Source: Oceanobacillus saliphilus (GTDB lineage: Bacteria > Bacillota > Bacilli > Bacillales > Amphibacillaceae). From it: DNA of 64,000 bases. The notes under the pieces were generated by a model that was given only the letters and a program-made list of their open reading frames with translations, did no database searches and was not told where the DNA came from. Numbering within the stretch: the first letter of the stretch is position 1; the number at the start of each line of letters is the position of its first letter. Shown here piece by piece: positions 60,229 to 64,000 of the stretch. Made by a program: the position numbers and the translations under genes. The stretch covers positions 248,001-312,000 of the forward strand of contig NZ_JALCZU010000003.1 in the NCBI RefSeq assembly GCF_023522835.1. The letters are read 5' to 3'.

Positions 60229-60786
60229 GTGAAAGCATTGGAATTGTTAACGATCAATGGGCTAAGCTATATTGTCGATGTTTCCAAAGACACGTTGTCA
60301 GAGTGGATGGAAGATTTTAATGTTTACATCCCGAAAACAGTAGAGAAAAATGTCACTTATTACCATCCAGAAGCGATTGATGTGTTAAAGTTTATTAAAA
60401 AATGTAAATCCCAGGATTATCAAAACGGTCAGATCACAGAAATGTTAGCAAATCGAAATGTACCAGTTCCATCAAACAGCTCACTAGAGGAAATTCAACA
60501 TTCAATAGATGAAGGATGTCAAAAGGAAAATATTTTAACGCTCATGCAAACCATAGGAAAAACCGTTTCGAATGTGGCGAGCCAGGAAAAAACAATACAA
60601 GCATTACAGCAAATTCAGCGTGAACAAAACAGAAAAATTCGGCTATTGGAAGAACAAACAAATGAGCTAAATCAAGAAATAGAAGCACTAAAACAACAGG
60701 AGACAACTACATCCATATATGAAATAAAGAAAAAATCATTCGCTAATTTATTTAAGAATTCTGTTCATGATAGAAGAATAAGATAG
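60229..60786 (+). CDS. MerR-like DNA-binding protein with coiled coil (RacA-like build)
   Basis: 185 residues. The N-terminal half (about 1-75) resembles a MerR-type winged helix with VSKDTLSEWMEDFNV and YHPEAIDVLKFIKKC; the C-terminal half (about 105-165) is a heptad-rich coiled coil (QTIGKTVSNVASQEKTIQAL..., RLLEEQTNELNQEIEAL). B. subtilis RacA (184 residues), which anchors chromosome origins at sporulation, has this layout, but sequence similarity here is too weak for a firm call. The start is GTG at 60229 with a weak ribosome binding site; a TTG at 60238 is possible. Stands alone, divergent from dctP. Confidence 0.62.
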   Translation: MKALELLTINGLSYIVDVSKDTLSEWMEDFNVYIPKTVEKNVTYYHPEAIDVLKFIKKCKSQDYQNGQITEMLANRNVPVPSNSSLEEIQHSIDEGCQKENILTLMQTIGKTVSNVASQEKTIQALQQIQREQNRKIRLLEEQTNELNQEIEALKQQETTTSIYEIKKKSFANLFKNSVHDRRIR

Positions 60787-60920
60787 GAACAGGGATTGTA
60801 TCACAGTCATCGAAGGAGGAAATTGCTTACGGTGACTGTGGTCAATTCCAAAATTTTGTGGAATAATATGATACACCTCACCCCACGTCCTGGTCCCTGT
60901 TCCGGCAGCTTCCAACTCAA

Positions 60921-61976
60921 CTAACGGGCATTCTCATCCATATGTGCAAATCCTGCATCCGTATTCACTTCACCAACTATTTTATCCTCCATAATATCTT
61001 CCCCGCTCAACCAGGCAGCGAAATCAAATTCAACTGGCTCCCGGTCTCCACCAAGTGCGATCCAAGCCTTTCTCTCCTTGGGAAAATAAGCGGATGTATG
61101 TAGTGTTCCTGACCAGCTTTTATAATTATCCACAAATACCCCTTTATCCGTATCATTCAAAAGTCGAAAAGCCTTATATGCATCTGTCGCTTGACCTTCT
61201 TGCTTTCGAATCGCGTTCAATCGCTCCTGTGATTCATCGATATACCGACGATTTTCGTGTTGCATCACTTCAAAATGATTCGTACATACGTTGGCCCGAT
61301 TTACTTTCACAGACCTGGGAGTCGCTTCCAGCACATATGTTTCTTCCTTTTTATCGAGTACAATATAGCTAAATGACGTCCGGTGTGGAATTTCCTTCAC
61401 AAGCGCAATGGCTTCCTCCACGTTGGCACATGTTTCCAAAATAATTCTTCCAATCATATGGCAAATGAACCCGTCACCTGGATCCTTCCGATTGATAAAA
61501 TTATAGCCCATCACAAGTCCCTTTTCATTCATGCCATCCATCCGACCAGTAATTCGCTGTGACGGCCCAACAACCGCATAGCCTCCGTTCGCCGGCTGGA
61601 AAAAATTATAGCGCCCTTCATACGTCTTCGGATGATAATCATAATTGCGAATCATGTAATCCTTCCCTGTTAAAATCGAACAGCCACTGTACACTGGCTG
61701 AACCCGATAATTTCCGAAATCACGCAAAATAATATCCATCGGTTGCTCGAGTGCATCTCGCAATCCTTCAAGCTCCTCCCAGATTCCGGGTGCAAACCGC
61801 ATAAATGCACTTCTAGCTTCCCTTTCATCGATTGTAAAGCGTGGCCTTCTTAACTTCCAATGGCGATGCCTATTTTTAATAATTAAAGAATCCTTCAAAC
61901 TCTCCCCTTGCATAAATCCGTAATCATAGTGATTCCCTCGAAATTGAATAATGTCACTGTATACCTGCCGCATCAT
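60921..61976 (-). CDS. C45 family acyltransferase/hydrolase (acyl-CoA:6-APA acyltransferase-like)
   Basis: About 351 residues of the N-terminal-nucleophile C45/AAT family. The probable self-processing site and nucleophile Cys is in YSGCSILTG, followed by MIRNYDYHP; later blocks GRMDGMNEKGLVMGYNFI and TSFSYIVLDKKEETYVLEA fit choloylglycine-hydrolase-like folds. Penicillium isopenicillin acyltransferase is the named member; bacterial ones act on unknown amides or N-acyl compounds. Unlike bile-salt hydrolases, the Cys is internal, so auto-cleavage is expected. AAAAAGGATG precedes ATGs at 61976 and 61973. Confidence 0.8.
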   Translation of the reverse strand: MMRQVYSDIIQFRGNHYDYGFMQGESLKDSLIIKNRHRHWKLRRPRFTIDEREARSAFMRFAPGIWEELEGLRDALEQPMDIILRDFGNYRVQPVYSGCSILTGKDYMIRNYDYHPKTYEGRYNFFQPANGGYAVVGPSQRITGRMDGMNEKGLVMGYNFINRKDPGDGFICHMIGRIILETCANVEEAIALVKEIPHRTSFSYIVLDKKEETYVLEATPRSVKVNRANVCTNHFEVMQHENRRYIDESQERLNAIRKQEGQATDAYKAFRLLNDTDKGVFVDNYKSWSGTLHTSAYFPKERKAWIALGGDREPVEFDFAAWLSGEDIMEDKIVGEVNTDAGFAHMDENAR

Positions 61977-62261
61977 GATCATCCTTTTTTGTTTTAATAC
62001 GAATCGATTATTTCAAAAATAAAGCAACAAACCAAGCATATCGGAAATCATCGTTAAAATCGAATGGAGGATTGTTTAACATTTAAACTTCATTATGGAA
62101 ATACACAGATGATGTTCAACGCTTAGTTTGTCTTTTTACAATAAAAATAATCTATTCGAGCCCGGTATCCAAACAATAAAAATTGATAACAAGAAAGATG
62201 AAATTCCCATGGTAAAAAACTTTCTCCAGATTCTACGGAAGCAATTAAATCGGGCTAAAAA

Positions 62262-62288
62262 GGAGCACGAGAACCGTCCCTATGCTTC
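62262..62288 (-). repeat. Single repeat arm, diverged
   Basis: GGAGC, AGAACCGTCCC, GCTTC; core partly changed. It lies beyond the terminator of the lactate permease gene. Confidence 0.75.
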
Positions 62289-62325
62289 TCCGAAATCTTT
62301 ATTATACCGATATGCCAAAATAACC

Positions 62326-62362
62326 GGATTAACTCCTTCCTTTCTTAGGAAGGAATTAATCC
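62326..62362 (-). terminator. Terminator hairpin of lactate permease gene
   Basis: GGATTAACTCCTTCCT pairs with AGGAAGGAATTAATCC (16 bp, one mismatch), 5-nt loop, 20 nt after the stop codon. The T-run on the minus strand is weak. Confidence 0.78.
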
Positions 62363-62381
62363 AGTCTTACTTACTTTATTC

Positions 62382-63992
62382 CTACCCAAGCAGAAAATGC
62401 ATGAGTACGGTTGTCACTGACACGAGGACACCGGAGATCAGTACGAATAGAAGTGTCTTTTTATATACTTCGGACTCTCTTCCTTGCGCGTTCGCCGTGC
62501 TTGTTCCCAGTACAATATTAGAAGGGGAAATCACATTACCTATCGCCCCACCTGCAGACTGTGCAGCTATTACGAGCGGCAGCGATAAATTGTCCATCGA
62601 GTTCACTACAGATCCGTGCAATGGTGAGAACAGCACGTTGGACGACGTGTTGGATGATGTCATAAATGAGCCGATAATCCCGATCACGTTTGCCAAGGCC
62701 AGATATACAGCTGGTGGCGATACTTCCGCAATTCCAAGCGCCAGTACATTTGTCTGTCCGGAATTTTCCATAATCATTGTCATCGTCAGAAAACCTGTTA
62801 TTGCAATGGATGCTCCAAAGGCATTGTCCTTCATTTCAGAGAAAACATTTTTAGTCGTATTCTCATGATGCAACCCTAAGTACTTATACCAAAAGTGTGC
62901 AAAAAGAAAGGATACAAGTAAATAGAAACCTGGATGTGTAAACGGTGCAATTGGAGAATAAGACGCTTCTGCTTCCATTTCAAACCCATATCCAGTTTCT
63001 ACCGCTGGAAAGGAGAAGCCGAATTCAAACTGGTCCAGAAAGCTTTGTATTGGTTGGATACCAAGAAATACAATACTCAATACCGACAAAACATAGTACG
63101 GCATGAAAGCTTGGTGAAGCGATATGTCCGGCTTTTCCTTCGACTCTGATTCCTTTTCTTCGATAATATCCGTTTCCTTTTCCAGTTCTGTCTTTTCACT
63201 ATATCGCTTCATTTTAGATAGCAGGAAAAGTGCTCCTACGGCAATAATAGTAGGTATAAACGTACTAAGTTCAGGATTAAATGCTACTAATGCAAGTTGA
63301 CCTCCACCGTGAATTAGCGATATGACTATTACAGCCAGAAAGCCTTCTTTTATACCTTTCCACCTTGCGAACACCCAGCAAATCATGAACCCGGCGATTA
63401 TATTGGGAATCCACAATAGAATCCCAGTGTAAAGAAGTGTAGCAGTCGTGTTCTCAATCTCCACTGCATTAACCGTGGCAATCCACCCAACACCAAGTGT
63501 ACCGAACATATTCGCCCAGGCATGACCAATTAATGGAATAACAACGGCAGCAATCGGTTTCACACCCAATCCGACCAAGAGTGGAGCTACTACCGCGATT
63601 GGCACACCAAACCCGGCCACACCTTGCAGGAAGGATGCAAACACCCAGCCAAAGCCAAGGACAAGAAACAAATAGTTTTGACTATGCTCCTGTATTTCCT
63701 CCCGTATGACTTCAAATGCACCAGCTTCTTCTGTCGCATGGTACAGCATTAATGCAAACCATACGACCAACAGGATGAAAAAGGCTTCCCAAAGTCCTTT
63801 TCCAAACCCGACTGCAAGGTTATCCAAAGGCGCTTCAAACATAAAGAAACCGATTAACGTAGCAACAGCCATCGCTATCCAGCCTGATGTGCCACCAGAC
63901 CATTTGAAACCAACTAGCATAACTAATAGCAGGATCAATGGCAGCATGGCCAAAGACCAATGTAATAAATCTACAGGTAGATTATTCTCCAT
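62382..63992 (-). CDS. lctP: L-lactate permease (LctP family)
   Basis: About 536 residues, 12 or more membrane spans. The family signature VAGFGVPIAVVAPLLVGLG is present, with IGHAWANMFGTLGVGW and a late GSFMTSSNTSSNVLFSPLH segment. It imports lactate or glycolate with protons. The start is an ATG at 63992 or a TTG at 63998; the ribosome binding site would lie outside the window, so a start further out cannot be excluded. A Glu/Lys-rich cytoplasmic loop (about 275-300) is typical of the family. No lactate dehydrogenase genes adjoin within the window. Confidence 0.9.
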   Translation of the reverse strand: MENNLPVDLLHWSLAMLPLILLLVMLVGFKWSGGTSGWIAMAVATLIGFFMFEAPLDNLAVGFGKGLWEAFFILLVVWFALMLYHATEEAGAFEVIREEIQEHSQNYLFLVLGFGWVFASFLQGVAGFGVPIAVVAPLLVGLGVKPIAAVVIPLIGHAWANMFGTLGVGWIATVNAVEIENTTATLLYTGILLWIPNIIAGFMICWVFARWKGIKEGFLAVIVISLIHGGGQLALVAFNPELSTFIPTIIAVGALFLLSKMKRYSEKTELEKETDIIEEKESESKEKPDISLHQAFMPYYVLSVLSIVFLGIQPIQSFLDQFEFGFSFPAVETGYGFEMEAEASYSPIAPFTHPGFYLLVSFLFAHFWYKYLGLHHENTTKNVFSEMKDNAFGASIAITGFLTMTMIMENSGQTNVLALGIAEVSPPAVYLALANVIGIIGSFMTSSNTSSNVLFSPLHGSVVNSMDNLSLPLVIAAQSAGGAIGNVISPSNIVLGTSTANAQGRESEVYKKTLLFVLISGVLVSVTTVLMHFLLG

Positions 63993-64000
63993 TAACAATT

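Larger units (their letters stand above)
61983..62381. other. Intergenic region
   Basis: About 400 nt between the acyltransferase start and lactate permease end. It contains a repeat arm (62262-62288) and a strong hairpin (62326-62362); no convincing gene. Confidence 0.5.

Noticed and set aside
9385-62288. CRISPR array
   Set aside because: Repeats of 28 nt recur many times, but they are kilobases apart, in both orientations, mostly at gene ends and without spacers or cas genes.
62128-62868. 246-codon plus-strand open frame
   Set aside because: It crosses a repeat arm and a terminator and then lies antisense to the lactate permease gene, which is clearly the coding strand.

Overview
The window reads as chromosome from a low-GC, Gram-positive member of the Bacillaceae, probably a moderately halophilic genus close to Virgibacillus, Oceanobacillus or Lentibacillus. 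This rests on strong AGGAGG-type ribosome binding sites, frequent TTG/GTG starts, lipobox lipoproteins, a LytR-CpsA-Psr (LCP) protein, a GlcT-type PTS antitermination system with a cre box, and an ectoine hydrolase-like gene. The genus is inference; no 16S or tRNA gene is present.

Layout. (1) 1-9221, all minus strand: a surface-polysaccharide operon. Transcribed order is GT2 glycosyltransferase, LCP protein, KpsS-like Kdo transferase, kdsB, kdsA, kdsD/kpsF, kdsC, HIT protein, ABC-2 permease, ABC ATPase, and the start of a KpsC-like gene that runs off the window. It encodes the complete route from ribulose-5-P to CMP-Kdo plus both halves of the group-2-capsule Kdo-linker machinery, normally a Gram-negative trait, beside a Gram-positive LCP protein. 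(2) 9.4-14.5 kb: PLP enzyme of the Cys/Met family and ectoine hydrolase-like gene, divergent from a PucR regulator; DUF457 protein. (3) 14.8-21.3 kb: Pyr_excise-like protein, MMPL exporter with divergent TetR, acyltransferase with zinc-ribbon membrane partner, small Tyr/Pro-rich protein. (4) 21.4-30.2 kb: asparagine synthase, PLD, secreted 5'-nucleotidase, deoxyribonucleotidase, hexapeptide acyltransferase, and a REP-associated tyrosine transposase (RAYT) gene with a nonsense codon near its start. (5) 30.5-45.2 kb: small membrane proteins, peptide-binding lipoprotein, M42 peptidase, PBP4-type carboxypeptidase, amino-acid ABC transporter, lactonase, M20 amidohydrolase, cystine transporter, Gmad2 lipoprotein. 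(6) 45.6-48.6 kb: crr-glcT-EIICB operon with a RAT antiterminator. (7) 48.9-54.8 kb: primase-helicase of the TOTE type, a 1.1-kb decayed stretch with a tenA remnant, D-serine dehydratase, acidic lipoprotein. (8) 54.9-59.9 kb: TRAP transporter with CoA-transferase and HMG-CoA-lyase-like enzyme. (9) 60.2-64 kb: MerR-like coiled-coil protein, C45 acyltransferase, lactate permease.

Overlaying regions 2-9 is a dense family of short inverted repeats. I count 33 arms at 22 loci. Each arm is about 28 nt and self-complementary at its ends (GGAAGC...GCTTCC) around a GGGGACGGTTCT core. Arms occur singly, as tight 61-bp palindromes, or as inward-facing pairs bracketing 57-244 nt. Eighteen arms lie within 10 nt of a stop codon, all in the same orientation relative to the gene that has just ended. 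The RAYT gene is flanked by copies on both sides, so this looks like a Gram-positive REP/REPIN system. Two other dispersed repeat families (a cruciform-forming element of about 67 bp and a GTGACAGGC element) are also present. The capsule operon contains none of the three.
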